This document shows positions 43,601 through 52,720 of a stretch of 64,000 nt of DNA, in pieces. Numbering within the stretch: the stretch's first letter is position 1; each line of letters starts with the position of its first letter. The position numbers and the translations under genes are program-made. Where the stretch lies: positions 918,501 through 982,500 of the forward strand of contig CP054689.1 in the NCBI GenBank assembly GCA_013348725.1, given 5' to 3'. This DNA comes from Ectothiorhodospiraceae bacterium 2226. Lineage in GTDB: Bacteria > Pseudomonadota > Gammaproteobacteria > GCA-013348725. The notes beneath the pieces are model-generated. The model was given only the letters and a program-made list of their open reading frames with translations. It was not told the DNA's origin and did no database searches.

Positions 43601-43718
43601 TTCTTATTCTGACCCCCCTTGCCGCCCGCCTGCCTGACCGCCACTGCGCGACGCGGTTCCGCTAGCCGACTTTTTGCGGCACGCTGTGCTGGAACAGAGA
43701 TAAGCGACAGCGACGGCC

Positions 43719-44342
43719 ATGCATCCCACCGACCTCACCGACCAGCTCACGCAAGACGAAGGGCGTGCCCAACTGCGGCGGGCCTTGCGTGCGCGACGCC
43801 GCGCCCTGTCCGCGCGCGAGCGGCGCCTCGCGGGCGAAGCGGCGGCCCGCCGCTTCGCCCAACATTCGCTGTTTCTGCGCAGCCGACGGATCGCGTTTTA
43901 TCTGGCGCACGAGGGTGAGATGGATCCCGCTCCGCTGATGGCGCGGGCGTGGGCCATGGGTAAGCGGGTCTATCTGCCCGTGCTGCGCCCGCTGGGCGCC
44001 AACCGGCTATGGTTTACGCCCTATCGACCCGGCGACCGGCTGGTGGCGAACCGCTTCGGGATCGAGGAGCCGCCGGCGCGGCTGGCAAGCGCGGTGCCGC
44101 CGTGGGGGCTGGATTTGGTGCTCGCGCCGCTGGTGGGCTTCGACCGACAGGGTGGGCGCTTGGGTATGGGGGGCGGGTTCTACGATCGGACGCTGGCCTA
44201 TCTGCTGCAACGGCACCACTGGCGGCGACCGCTGCTGGCGGGACTTGCGTATGAGTTTCAGGAGGTACCCGCCCTGCCACGCCAGCCGTGGGACGTCCCC
44301 CTGGCGGCGGTCGTGACAGAGCAGGGCGCGCGGCTGTTCTGA
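43719..44342 (+). CDS. fau: 5-formyltetrahydrofolate cyclo-ligase
   Basis: The 207-residue protein has an N-terminal LRRALRARRRALS segment with the lysine/arginine-rich phosphate-binding region and the C-terminal GGRLGMGGGFYDRTLAYL motif. It converts 5-formyl-THF to 5,10-methenyl-THF with ATP. Its location after ssrS matches ygfA. It complements the glycine cleavage genes in one-carbon metabolism. Confidence 0.95.
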   Translation: MHPTDLTDQLTQDEGRAQLRRALRARRRALSARERRLAGEAAARRFAQHSLFLRSRRIAFYLAHEGEMDPAPLMARAWAMGKRVYLPVLRPLGANRLWFTPYRPGDRLVANRFGIEEPPARLASAVPPWGLDLVLAPLVGFDRQGGRLGMGGGFYDRTLAYLLQRHHWRRPLLAGLAYEFQEVPALPRQPWDVPLAAVVTEQGARLF

Positions 44343-44366
44343 CGCCGCGCCTTGCGCGCGCGGCGC

Positions 44367-44504
44367 TCAGCCTTCCAACGGACCGGCCGCGGCCACCGCC
44401 GGCGATCCGGCCAGATGGTCCTGCAGGAAGCCGGTCACCAGCACCCCGCAGCCGATCGCGACGACCAAGATCAGCATGAGATCGGGTCTGCGTTTTTTTC
44501 TCAT
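44367..44504 (-). CDS. Small single-span membrane protein (45 residues)
   Basis: ATG 44504 stands behind GGGGGAG and opens a 45-codon frame. The protein has a basic head (MRKKRRPD), one hydrophobic helix (LMLILVVAIGCGVLVTGFL), then a short polar tail. The basic head before the helix predicts an inside N-terminus. It converges on fau. No homologue is named from memory. The fit of ribosome-binding site, charge layout and length supports a real gene. Confidence 0.6.
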   Translation of the reverse strand: MRKKRRPDLMLILVVAIGCGVLVTGFLQDHLAGSPAVAAAGPLEG

Positions 44505-44782
44505 TGTCTCCCCCGATAAATCGTTCGTCGGCAGGCCGAACCGAACCTTGGCTCGATGCGACGACCGTGACGCGGCGCTACTACCGGGCGGCGGGCCGCG
44601 CCGCCTCCAACAGCGCGTCCGCTCGGCCGCTGCCGACCGTGCTACCTACCCTCCTCCTTGGAATGCTCCGGACGAAGACGCGACGGGTCGGCTCTCGCCG
44701 CCCGACGTTGAATGGCGGTCCGCGCCTCCCGCTGACTGCCATTCGGGCCCGGACCCCTGATTCAACGGGTTTTTTTTGTAGC
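44505..44782. other. Intergenic region with no recognised gene
   Basis: Between the small membrane-protein gene and the EVE-gene promoter I see no convincing reading frame. Near its end a run of eight T follows a weak ACCC/GGGT pairing and could be a poor terminator for rightward transcripts. Confidence 0.4.
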
Positions 44783-44810
44783 TTGCAAGCCCGAGGCGGG
44801 GTCGGATAAT
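44783..44810 (+). promoter_or_regulatory. Sigma70 promoter of the EVE-domain gene
   Basis: TTGCAA (44783-44788), a 16-bp spacer and GATAAT (44805-44810) lie about 50 bp upstream of ATG 44862. Confidence 0.55.
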
Positions 44811-44861
44811 GGTGCGCCACGAAATGTGTGACGAGGGTCACGCGTCGATGAAGGATGGACG

Positions 44862-45329
44862 ATGAACTACTGGCTGATGAAGAGCGAACCGGACGTGTTC
44901 GGCATCGATCACCTGGCGGAGCGCCCCGATCAGACCGAACCCTGGGACGGTGTGCGTAATTACCAAGCCCGCAACATGCTGCGCGACCAGATGAAGGTTG
45001 GCGACCAGATCTTTTTCTATCACTCCAACTGCAAGGTCCCGGGCATCGTCGGTATCGCCGAGGTGGCCCGCGAGGGCTACCCCGACCACACGGCCTTTGA
45101 CCCCGAGTGCAAGTACTACGATCCCGCCAGCGACCCGGAGAAGCCTCGCTGGTACATGGTCGACGTGCGCCTCAAGCGCAAACTCGCGCGCGTCATCAGC
45201 CTGGAGGAACTCAAGGCGCGCCCCGAATTGGCGGACATGCCGCTGGTGCGGCGGGGCAACCGCCTCTCGGTGATGCCGGTCACTCCAGAGCAATGGCGGT
45301 TCATTCTCTCCTTGGAGCACGCGGAGTGA
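44862..45329 (+). CDS. EVE-domain protein (THYN1-like)
   Basis: The 155-residue protein is a single EVE domain: MNYWLMKSEPDVF at the start, WDGVRNYQARNML, FFYHSNCK and WYMVDVRLKR. EVE belongs to the PUA/YTH fold that binds modified bases in DNA or RNA. The partner base here is unknown. It is coupled to the following transferase gene by a GTGA overlap. Confidence 0.93.
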   Translation: MNYWLMKSEPDVFGIDHLAERPDQTEPWDGVRNYQARNMLRDQMKVGDQIFFYHSNCKVPGIVGIAEVAREGYPDHTAFDPECKYYDPASDPEKPRWYMVDVRLKRKLARVISLEELKARPELADMPLVRRGNRLSVMPVTPEQWRFILSLEHAE

Positions 45330-46009
45330 CCACCCTGTACCACTTCTGGTCTTCGCACGAGGCGCGCCGGGTGTGGCTCGCCTTGCACTGCAAGGGGGTG
45401 TCCTTCGACGATCGGCCGCTGAGCTACGACGATGACGACACCTTCTTCGAACTCGGCGTGGCACGGGCGGTGCCGCTGCTGGAACTGGACGAGGGCACGC
45501 GGCTCGGCGACGCCTGGGACATCCTGTGGCGCGTCGATGAGCTGTTTCCGCAGGCACCCGCGCTGCGCGCGGAGATCGTCGATGCCGACGCCTGGCAGGC
45601 CCTGCGCACTTGGCGCGAACGGGCCGAGCCGATCCTGGCGCGGCTCTACGCGCCGCTGGCGCCCGCCTATCACGACGTCGCCGGCCACGAGACCACCCTC
45701 GCCGCCTACAAGGCGGAGGTGGAACGGCGCTTCGGCATGGGGGTGGAGGCGCTGGCCAATGATCGCTATGCGGGCTACGAGCAGCTCGCGCGCCTCAGCC
45801 GCTTGCCCGAGCTTGCGCGTCACCTGGCGCGCAACGGCTACTACCTCGGCACGCTCTCGATTGCCGATCTGGTCCTCACCGCCGATCTGCACCCGCTGCA
45901 ATTGCTGGACGGGGTCAGCCTGCCCATCGAGCTGATGTATTATTTCAAGCGAGTGGAACGGGCCTGTGGCGCCGACCTGGGCGCCGGGCTGGCGAGCCGG
46001 GGCGGCTGA
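45326..46009 (+). CDS. Glutathione S-transferase-family protein
   Basis: The 227-residue protein starts at GTG 45326, overlapping the EVE-gene stop by 4 bp. It has a thioredoxin-like N-terminal domain (TLYHFWSSHEARRVWLAL, with the conserved VPLLELDEG cis-proline) and an all-helical C-terminal domain with SIADLVLTADLHPL. The active-site serine is probably in WSSHEARR. The substrate is unknown. Confidence 0.85.
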   Translation: MTTLYHFWSSHEARRVWLALHCKGVSFDDRPLSYDDDDTFFELGVARAVPLLELDEGTRLGDAWDILWRVDELFPQAPALRAEIVDADAWQALRTWRERAEPILARLYAPLAPAYHDVAGHETTLAAYKAEVERRFGMGVEALANDRYAGYEQLARLSRLPELARHLARNGYYLGTLSIADLVLTADLHPLQLLDGVSLPIELMYYFKRVERACGADLGAGLASRGG

Positions 46010-46050
46010 GCGCGCGGCGCCTGTTCCAGAGTCAACCGACGGGAGTAGTC

Positions 46051-46383
46051 ATGACGCTAGGTGAGTTGTTGCAGCAGATGAACGGGCATTTACAGTTTCC
46101 GGTGCTGGAGGGGGATCCTGCCGAGACGCTGGCGAAGGCCCAGGACGGCACGCACGGCGATCCCATCGTCGGCGAGATCGTGCGGGCCATCGCTGCGCGC
46201 TGCGAGCGCCCCGAGGTGGATTGTCCGTTGGAGCGCGCCTCGGTGATCGCCTCGCTCGGCCCGATGCGCCTCAAATACATGGCCGACGACGCGCCGGTGG
46301 AGGGCTTTCGCAAGCTCGAGCAGTTGGTGCAGGCGATCGACGCCGCCTTCAACGACGAGGCCCTACGCCTTAAGCAAGGCTGA
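46051..46383 (+). CDS. Small soluble protein of unknown function
   Basis: The 110-residue product is mainly helical, with no signal or membrane segment. ATG 46051 has GGGAG upstream. It follows the transferase gene in the same direction by about 40 bp, so they may be co-transcribed. I recognise no domain and assign no role. Confidence 0.6.
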   Translation: MTLGELLQQMNGHLQFPVLEGDPAETLAKAQDGTHGDPIVGEIVRAIAARCERPEVDCPLERASVIASLGPMRLKYMADDAPVEGFRKLEQLVQAIDAAFNDEALRLKQG

Positions 46384-46451
46384 TCCCCCTATGCGGCGGC
46401 GGCGCGTCAATCGCCGCCGGCCGCCCCGACGCGCCCCCGCCCGCGCGAACT

Positions 46452-48224
46452 ATGCTGTCATTACCAGGAGTCGGGACGCGCCGGCGCTGTCCCCGTTTCT
46501 CGGCTCACGCTATCGGCTCGCCCCGTTCTGCTGACCGCCCGTGCCTCAGCAGAGGCGGGGGCTCCGGCAGCGCCCACTCAGCGCCCAACAACAATGCGCG
46601 TGGCCCGCACACGTTCGACGACCGACTCGGGAGCATACCCACGTCCACGCCGACGCGATCCTCTGCGGCCGCCGAGCGCCGCGGCCCCGGCACGCCCGCC
46701 CCCCGGTGGACGCGCTGGTTGCCCCTGCTCGCCGCGCTGGCGGTCGGCTGCCTGCTGTCGCTGCTGGCCTTTGAACTGGCACGTCAACTGGAACACGAGC
46801 GCGCCAATTCGGAGTTTGCACAGGTCGCTGCGGACCAATTCTCGGTCCTGCAGCGCCGCCTGGAACACAACTTCGACGTGCTGCTTTCGCTGAGTGGCCT
46901 GCTGTCCCACGGTCAAGTCGAAGCCCAGGAGTATCGGGCCTTCGTGCGCCCATTCATGGCGCGCTTTCCCTCCCTGCGGCAAGTGGGTTGGGCGCCGGCG
47001 CAGGACGGCGACCTGCATGTCCCCACCGCGCCCACCGCCTCCGAGGCGGCCGCCGCCCTGGATCGGAGCTTTGTGTTGACGTTCAGCGAGCGCCGACGCG
47101 CGGCCCTGATTGCCACGGGCAGCGACCTGAGGGACTCGCCGGTGCTGGCGCCGCTGCTGTTGGAGGCACTGATGCATGAGGGACCGGCGGTCGGGCACGC
47201 CCCGGACGGGCGCGGCGGCCACCTGTTGATATGGATCCAGGCCGTGTACGCCATCGCCGATGCGCCCAATGAGGATCGCACGCTGCTCGGCTTCCTGTTC
47301 GGCGGGCACGAGATCGGCACGCTGGTTGAAGTCGCGCTGGCCGCGCTCACGCCGCGCGGCGTGGACCTGGAGGTGCGCGATGTCGCCGCGCCGGGCCCAC
47401 CCCTCTTTTGGCACGATGCGCAGGCGCGTCTGCCCCTGCCGGTGCGCCGACCCGCCTATGCCCTCCCGCCTATCGAGGAAATCGTGACCATCGGTAATCA
47501 AGAGTGGCGGGTGACGGCCACCGCGACGGCCGCATTCGTGCCCGGCGCCGATGGGCGCCTGCCCTGGGTGCTACTCACCGGCGGGTTGATGTTCACGCTG
47601 CTGCTCGGAATCTACGTGCATGCCCTGAGCCGCCAGAGCGAGCGCTATATGCGCATGGTGGCGCAACTCGAACAAGAGGTGCACGAGCGCCAGCGCGCCG
47701 AGCAGCAACTTGCGAAACTCGCCCACCACGACGCGCTCACCGGCTTAGCAAACCGTGCGCTGTTCTCGGACCGGGTGGAGCAGGCACTCGCACACGCCGC
47801 ACGCACCGGCGAGCGTCTGGCACTGTTTTATCTGGACCTGGACGGCTTCAAAACGCTCAACGACACGCTGGGGCACGAGCAGGGCGATGTGGCGCTGCGC
47901 GAGGTCGCCCGCCGCCTGGCGGGTGCGGGCCGCGCCGAGGACACGGTGGCGCGCCTTGGGGGCGACGAATTCACCATTCTGTTTCGAGAACTCAAGACGC
48001 CGAGGGAGGCCGCCCGTCTGGCCGACAAGATCCTGGCCCTACTGGCCGAGCCCGTGCAACTCGACGAGGGGCCCTGGCAGATGGGGGTCAGTATCGGTAT
48101 CAGCCTATACCCGGCCGATGCGACCGATCTCGCGACGCTGCTGAGCTACGCCGACCGCGCCATGTACGCCGCCAAGCGGGCGGGCAAGAACCGCTATGCC
48201 TTCTACGGCCCCGTGCCGGCCTGA
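46452..48224 (+). CDS. CHASE-domain diguanylate cyclase
   Basis: The 590-residue frame has a membrane helix (about residues 87-110), a periplasmic CHASE domain (residues ~115-340), a second membrane helix near 375-395, and a GGDEF domain with an intact LARLGGDEFTILF motif. RAED five residues before it is the RxxD inhibitory site. It makes cyclic di-GMP when an outside signal binds. The true start is uncertain: the first 85 residues look unstructured and ATG 46452 has no clear ribosome-binding site. The 3' end overlaps the ggt gene by 22 bp. Confidence 0.87.
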   Translation: MLSLPGVGTRRRCPRFSAHAIGSPRSADRPCLSRGGGSGSAHSAPNNNARGPHTFDDRLGSIPTSTPTRSSAAAERRGPGTPAPRWTRWLPLLAALAVGCLLSLLAFELARQLEHERANSEFAQVAADQFSVLQRRLEHNFDVLLSLSGLLSHGQVEAQEYRAFVRPFMARFPSLRQVGWAPAQDGDLHVPTAPTASEAAAALDRSFVLTFSERRRAALIATGSDLRDSPVLAPLLLEALMHEGPAVGHAPDGRGGHLLIWIQAVYAIADAPNEDRTLLGFLFGGHEIGTLVEVALAALTPRGVDLEVRDVAAPGPPLFWHDAQARLPLPVRRPAYALPPIEEIVTIGNQEWRVTATATAAFVPGADGRLPWVLLTGGLMFTLLLGIYVHALSRQSERYMRMVAQLEQEVHERQRAEQQLAKLAHHDALTGLANRALFSDRVEQALAHAARTGERLALFYLDLDGFKTLNDTLGHEQGDVALREVARRLAGAGRAEDTVARLGGDEFTILFRELKTPREAARLADKILALLAEPVQLDEGPWQMGVSIGISLYPADATDLATLLSYADRAMYAAKRAGKNRYAFYGPVPA

Positions 48225-49915
48225 GGCGCGCTGTGCCCCGCGTAAGCGCGCACCGGCATCGTGACCGCGCCGCCCTCGCCCCGCGGATCGCTGGCCGCGC
48301 TGACCTCCTCCCGCACCCGGTCCCATAGCACCGCCTGCATATTGCCGTAGGGGCGCACCTGCGACAGCGTATGCCCAAGGGCCTGCAAGCCGGCCCCTTC
48401 CTCCACCAGCGCGTCGGGTTCGTGCTCGATCGCGTCGGGCAGGTATTGGTGGTGGTAGCGCGGGCGGCTCACCCAGGCCTGCGGATCGGCTACCCCCTGG
48501 GCGAAGTCCAGGGTCGCCAACAACACCATGGTGATGATGCGGCTGCCGCCCGGGGTGCCGAGTATGGCCACCCGCTCGCCGTCGTCCAGAAACACGGGCG
48601 TCATGCTCGACAGGGGCCGCTTGCCCGGCTCCACCGCGTTGGCCTCGGCGCCGACCAGACCGTAGACGTTCGGCACGCCGGGCGCGGCGGCGAAATCGTC
48701 CATCTCGTCGTTGAGCAGCACCCCGGTGCCGGCCGGCATGAAGCCCGAACCGAAGGGGTAATTGATGCTGAGCGTGGCGGCCACCCGATTGCCTTCGCCG
48801 TCGAGGATGGAGAAGTGCGTGGTGTCGCGCCCGCGCGGGCGGCCCTCGCCCACCCCCGGCAGGGCGGCGCTGGGCGTGGCGCGGTCCGGACGGATGCCGG
48901 CGCGCAGGCCGGCGGCGTAGTGCGGGTGCGTGAGCCGCGCCACCGGCACGTCGACGAAGTCGGGGTCGCCGAGGTACTCGGCCCGGTCGCGGTAGGCCCG
49001 GCGCATCGCTTCCACCGTCCAGTGCAGGCGCTCGACCTCCGACAGCTCCGCCAGATCCACCTCGGCCAGGATATTCAGAATGGTGAGTAGCGCCACCCCG
49101 CCCGACGAAGGCGGCGCGGCAGCCGTGATACGCACGTCACCGTAGCGGCCGCGCACGGGCTCGCGCTCCACCGCGCGGTATGCCGCCAGATCCTCCAATG
49201 TCCAGATGCCCCCCGCGGCGCGCGTCCCCTCCACCAAGGCCTTGGCAAGAGGCCCTTCGTAGAAACCGGCCGCGCCGGCCTCGGCGATGCGCTCCAAGGT
49301 GGCGGCCAGATCGGGCTGGCGCACGCGATGGCCGAGCGGCGGCACCTCGCCCGCGTGCAGGAACACCGCGGCCGCCGCGGGCGAGGCGCGCAGCGCCTCG
49401 ACCCGGAAGCCCGCCATACGCCGGTACTGCTCGCTGACTTCGAACCCCTCGCGCGCCAAGCGGATGGCCGGCGCGAGGCTGCGCGCCAGCGGCAGGCGCC
49501 CGTAGCGCTCCGCAAGGTGGGCCATTGCCGCCGGTGTCCCCGGTATCCCCGCGGACAGGGGGCCGTCCACCGAGAGGCCCGGCACCGGCTCGCCGCGCTC
49601 GTCCAGATACATGTCGCGGTGGGCCGCCAAGGGCGCGCGCTCACGGCCGTCCAGCATGGTCTGGTGCCCGTCCTCCTCGCGGTGCAGGAGCCAGAACCCG
49701 CCGCCGCCGATGCCCGAACCGAAGGGCTCCACCACCGCCAGCGCCGCGGTCACGGCCACCGCCGCGTCGAAGGCGTTGCCACCCTCGGCAAGGATCGCCT
49801 GACCGGCCTCGGTGGCCAGCGGATGCGCACTGGCGATGGCCGCCGCCGGCGGCTCCGCAGGTGCCGGCCCCGTCCACAACACCAGGGCCAACAACAGGAT
49901 GGATACTCGCGCCAC
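48203..49915 (-). CDS. ggt: Gamma-glutamyltransferase
   Basis: The 570-residue precursor has a signal peptide (residues 1-20) and the self-processing site at DTTHFSILD, where the threonine becomes the N-terminus of the small subunit and the nucleophile. GGG and PLSSMTPVF segments of the active site are present. It cleaves periplasmic glutathione and gamma-glutamyl peptides. GTG 49915 has GGAGGTGTC upstream. It converges on the GGDEF gene with a 22-bp overlap. Confidence 0.94.
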   Translation of the reverse strand: MARVSILLLALVLWTGPAPAEPPAAAIASAHPLATEAGQAILAEGGNAFDAAVAVTAALAVVEPFGSGIGGGGFWLLHREEDGHQTMLDGRERAPLAAHRDMYLDERGEPVPGLSVDGPLSAGIPGTPAAMAHLAERYGRLPLARSLAPAIRLAREGFEVSEQYRRMAGFRVEALRASPAAAAVFLHAGEVPPLGHRVRQPDLAATLERIAEAGAAGFYEGPLAKALVEGTRAAGGIWTLEDLAAYRAVEREPVRGRYGDVRITAAAPPSSGGVALLTILNILAEVDLAELSEVERLHWTVEAMRRAYRDRAEYLGDPDFVDVPVARLTHPHYAAGLRAGIRPDRATPSAALPGVGEGRPRGRDTTHFSILDGEGNRVAATLSINYPFGSGFMPAGTGVLLNDEMDDFAAAPGVPNVYGLVGAEANAVEPGKRPLSSMTPVFLDDGERVAILGTPGGSRIITMVLLATLDFAQGVADPQAWVSRPRYHHQYLPDAIEHEPDALVEEGAGLQALGHTLSQVRPYGNMQAVLWDRVREEVSAASDPRGEGGAVTMPVRAYAGHSAPQAGTGP

Positions 49916-50027
49916 GACACCTCCGCCCGTCTATCATGGAATACCGACCAGGGCGCACCTGCTGCGCCGCCCGTCTAGGATTGTATCAACGATGCATGGC
50001 GACGCGCCGAGCGCGCAGGAGGACACG

Positions 50028-50174
50028 ATGGGAGTAGCGGGGGGCAGCAAGCGCTGCATGTCGGCGTCACGGCGGCGCCGACCGGCCGATGAACCTTGTC
50101 GGGCACGGCTGAGGGCCGCCGCGCGCCGGCCCCGCGTGTGCATCGCCCTCGCCCGTCTCATCCAGGAAGCCTGA
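50028..50174 (+). CDS. Possible short leader ORF (48 residues)
   Basis: ATG 50028 lies 5 bases after AGGAGG and opens a basic, arginine-rich 48-codon frame that ends 4 bp before the GH15 start. The excellent ribosome-binding site supports translation, and the tight spacing would couple it to GH15. The composition is unlike its neighbours and no domain is seen, so it may be a regulatory leader or an accident of GC-rich DNA. Confidence 0.35.
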   Translation: MGVAGGSKRCMSASRRRRPADEPCRARLRAAARRPRVCIALARLIQEA

Positions 50175-50178
50175 GCCC

Positions 50179-52062
50179 ATGCCCTATCTGGCAATTCGGG
50201 ACTACGGCATCGTCGGCAACCTGCGCACCTCCGCCCTGGTGGGGCGCAACGGCTCCATCGATTGGTGCTGCTTCCCTTACCTCTCCAGTTCCAGCGTATT
50301 CGGCGCCATCCTGGACGACGCCAAGGCCGGTCGCTTTCGGGTGAGCTCCCCGGGCGGCCCGCTGGGGGCGCAGGAGTTCATCGAGGGGACCAACGTGCTG
50401 GTGACGCGCTTCAACCAGGGCCAGGGCACCCTCGTCGTTACCGATTTCATGCCGCTGCGCGGCGACATCAACGGGCGCGAGGCCGAGTCGGAGGCGCGGC
50501 CCGCCTTGTGCCGCATCGTGCAGGCCGAGAACGGGCCGGTCGAGATGGAGCTGGAGTGGTCGCCGCGCTTCGACTATGCGCGGGCGCTGACACGCATGTC
50601 GCGGGTGCCCGAGGGCTGGCACGCGAGCGGCGGCGGCGAGCATCTGGTGCTGCGCGGCCTGCCGGAGGGCGCCGAGGTCGAGGAAGGCGAGCACGGCCCC
50701 ACGCTGCGGGCCAGACTGCATCTCGAAGCAGGCCGCCGCGTGATCCTCGACTGCGGCTGGAGCCAGGACGGACGCCCGTCGGCACTCTACGACCCGCTCG
50801 CCGCGCTGGCCGAAACCGTCGACGTGTGGCGGCGCTGGGTGCACAAGGAACGCGCCGGTGACCGGGCCTGGGCGGGCCCGTGGCGCCACCTCATGATCCG
50901 CTCGGAGCTGACCCTCAAGCTGCTCACCCAAGCCGGCACCGGCGCCATAGCCGCGGCACCGACCACTTCGCTGCCGGAGGAGATCGGCGGGGTGCGCAAC
51001 TGGGACTACCGCTACGCCTGGATCCGCGACTCCTCGCTGGTGGCGCAGGCGCTGATGGCCGGCGGACATCCCACCGAGGCGTCCGATTTCCTGCACTGGA
51101 TCGAGGACGTGTCGATGAGCGGCGAGCGCGACGGGCGGGTGCAGATCATGTACGGTCTGCATGGCGAGGCGGCGCTGCACGAATTCGCGCTGGACCACCT
51201 GGAAGGCTACCGCGGCTCACGCCCGGTGAACATCGGCAACGGCGCCTACGACCAACTGCAGCTCGATACCTACGGCGAGATCCTGGACTCGGCCTACGAG
51301 CTGGCGCGTTTCGGCGAAGAGATCCCGCCCGTGCTGCGGCGATTCCTGCCCAAGATGGCGGACCGCGCCCTCGCCTCGCTGGACCGCAAGGACCACGGGA
51401 TTTGGGAGATCCGGGGCGAAGCGCGCCACTACGTGTACTCCAAGGGACTCCTGTGGGTGGCGCTGGACCGCGCGGTTCAGCTGGCCGAACGGTTCGGCCT
51501 GGACGGCAATGTGGATCGCTGGCATAAGGGGCGCAGCTACATTAAGGAGCAGATCCTCGAGCAAGGTTACGACCCGAAGCTCAACTCCCTGGTGCAGGCA
51601 TACGGACGCCGGGAACTGGACGCCTCCAACCTGCTGCTGCCGGTGCACGAACTGCTGCCGTTCGACGACCCGCGTGTGCAGGGCACCATCGACGCCACCA
51701 TGCGCGAGTTGATGCAGAACGGTCTGGTCTACCGCTACCGCGCCGAGGACAGCCTGCCGGGGGAGGAAGGCGCGTTCGCGCTATGCACCTTTTGGCTCGT
51801 CGACGCCCTGTCACTGTCGGGCCGCATCGACGAGGCGGCGGAGATCTTCGAGTCGATGGCCGCGCGCGCCAATCACGTCGGGCTGTTTCCTGAGGAGTAC
51901 GATCCCGCCAGCGGCGAGTTCCTGGGCAATTTCCCGCAGGGGCTGACCCACATCGGCTTCGTCAACAGCCTGCAATATCTGGCCAAGGCCCGCGGCTGGG
52001 AGACCCCGGTGGAACAGCCGATCGGTATGCCCGAGCATCGCGAGGTCGCCGACCGCGGCTGA
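50179..52062 (+). CDS. GH15-family glycoside hydrolase (glucoamylase/trehalase-like)
   Basis: The 627-residue protein has the GH15 N-terminal beta domain (YGIVGNLRTSALVGRNGSIDWC) and the catalytic (alpha/alpha)6 barrel with NWDYRYAWIRDSS. The catalytic glutamates are probably those in HGIWEIRG and LFPEEYDP. Family members hydrolyse trehalose or alpha-glucans by inversion; the substrate is inferred. No signal peptide is seen, so it is cytoplasmic. Confidence 0.92.
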   Translation: MPYLAIRDYGIVGNLRTSALVGRNGSIDWCCFPYLSSSSVFGAILDDAKAGRFRVSSPGGPLGAQEFIEGTNVLVTRFNQGQGTLVVTDFMPLRGDINGREAESEARPALCRIVQAENGPVEMELEWSPRFDYARALTRMSRVPEGWHASGGGEHLVLRGLPEGAEVEEGEHGPTLRARLHLEAGRRVILDCGWSQDGRPSALYDPLAALAETVDVWRRWVHKERAGDRAWAGPWRHLMIRSELTLKLLTQAGTGAIAAAPTTSLPEEIGGVRNWDYRYAWIRDSSLVAQALMAGGHPTEASDFLHWIEDVSMSGERDGRVQIMYGLHGEAALHEFALDHLEGYRGSRPVNIGNGAYDQLQLDTYGEILDSAYELARFGEEIPPVLRRFLPKMADRALASLDRKDHGIWEIRGEARHYVYSKGLLWVALDRAVQLAERFGLDGNVDRWHKGRSYIKEQILEQGYDPKLNSLVQAYGRRELDASNLLLPVHELLPFDDPRVQGTIDATMRELMQNGLVYRYRAEDSLPGEEGAFALCTFWLVDALSLSGRIDEAAEIFESMAARANHVGLFPEEYDPASGEFLGNFPQGLTHIGFVNSLQYLAKARGWETPVEQPIGMPEHREVADRG

Positions 52063-52234
52063 TCCCTACCAGCCCGCCCATCTCACCGGGGCGGACACCG
52101 GCTGACGCACAAGTGAAGGTGGACGCACGGAAGACCGAGCGTGGCAGTGTGTTTGCGCCGGTGTCCTATCGCAGGTGGCCGCGATCCAACGCGAAGCCTT
52201 TGCCTGCTTCCACGATCCCTGCGAGAAATCCCGG

Positions 52235-52699
52235 CTAGCTGGTTTGGCCCGCGGCATCGCCGCCGCGGCGCTGGAGTTGGTCGTCGATCCAGCTCAGGTG
52301 CCGCTCCTGATCGTGAAAGTTACGCTCCACCGCGGGGCGTACATCCTGCGGCAAATCCATGCTCAGCACCTCCGCGTAACGCCGATGCAACAGCTCCTCG
52401 TTGGTCTTCATCGCCTCCAGGGCATGAACGGTGGGCCCTTCGATGCCGAACTCCGAGGGTATGCCGCCGTAGATGTCCCCCTGGAAATCGCGCACCGTCT
52501 CCGGCGGCGTCTCGCCCAAATCCCGCACCACCGCCGACAGGCGGTCGGCATTGCGCGCGTGCTCGGCGCGTATCGAGTCGAGTTCGGCGCGCACGCCCTC
52601 GTCATCCACGCCTTCGAGCGCCTGCTCGTAACTTTTCACCGCTTCGATGTCCATTTGTACGAGCGTCGTAAGCTGCTGCGTCACCTCGTGACGTTCCAT
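52235..52699 (-). CDS. PA2169-type four-helix-bundle protein
   Basis: The 154-residue protein is helical, with ferritin-like spacing of acidic and histidine residues (DSIRAEHARN, NFHDQERHLSW), and the ALEAMKTNEELLHRRY block. It is paralogous to the next gene upstream, which has the same length. The pattern matches DUF2383/PA2169, stress-associated proteins of unknown function. The AGGAGGAAGACATG start region supports ATG 52699. Confidence 0.85.
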   Translation of the reverse strand: MERHEVTQQLTTLVQMDIEAVKSYEQALEGVDDEGVRAELDSIRAEHARNADRLSAVVRDLGETPPETVRDFQGDIYGGIPSEFGIEGPTVHALEAMKTNEELLHRRYAEVLSMDLPQDVRPAVERNFHDQERHLSWIDDQLQRRGGDAAGQTS

Positions 52700-52720
52700 G
52701 TCTTCCTCCTGAAGTTCCGC

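Noticed and set aside
45107-45325. N-terminal extension of the glutathione-transferase gene from 45107
   Set aside because: Those residues are a shifted-frame reading of the EVE gene; GTG 45326 gives a normal transferase start.
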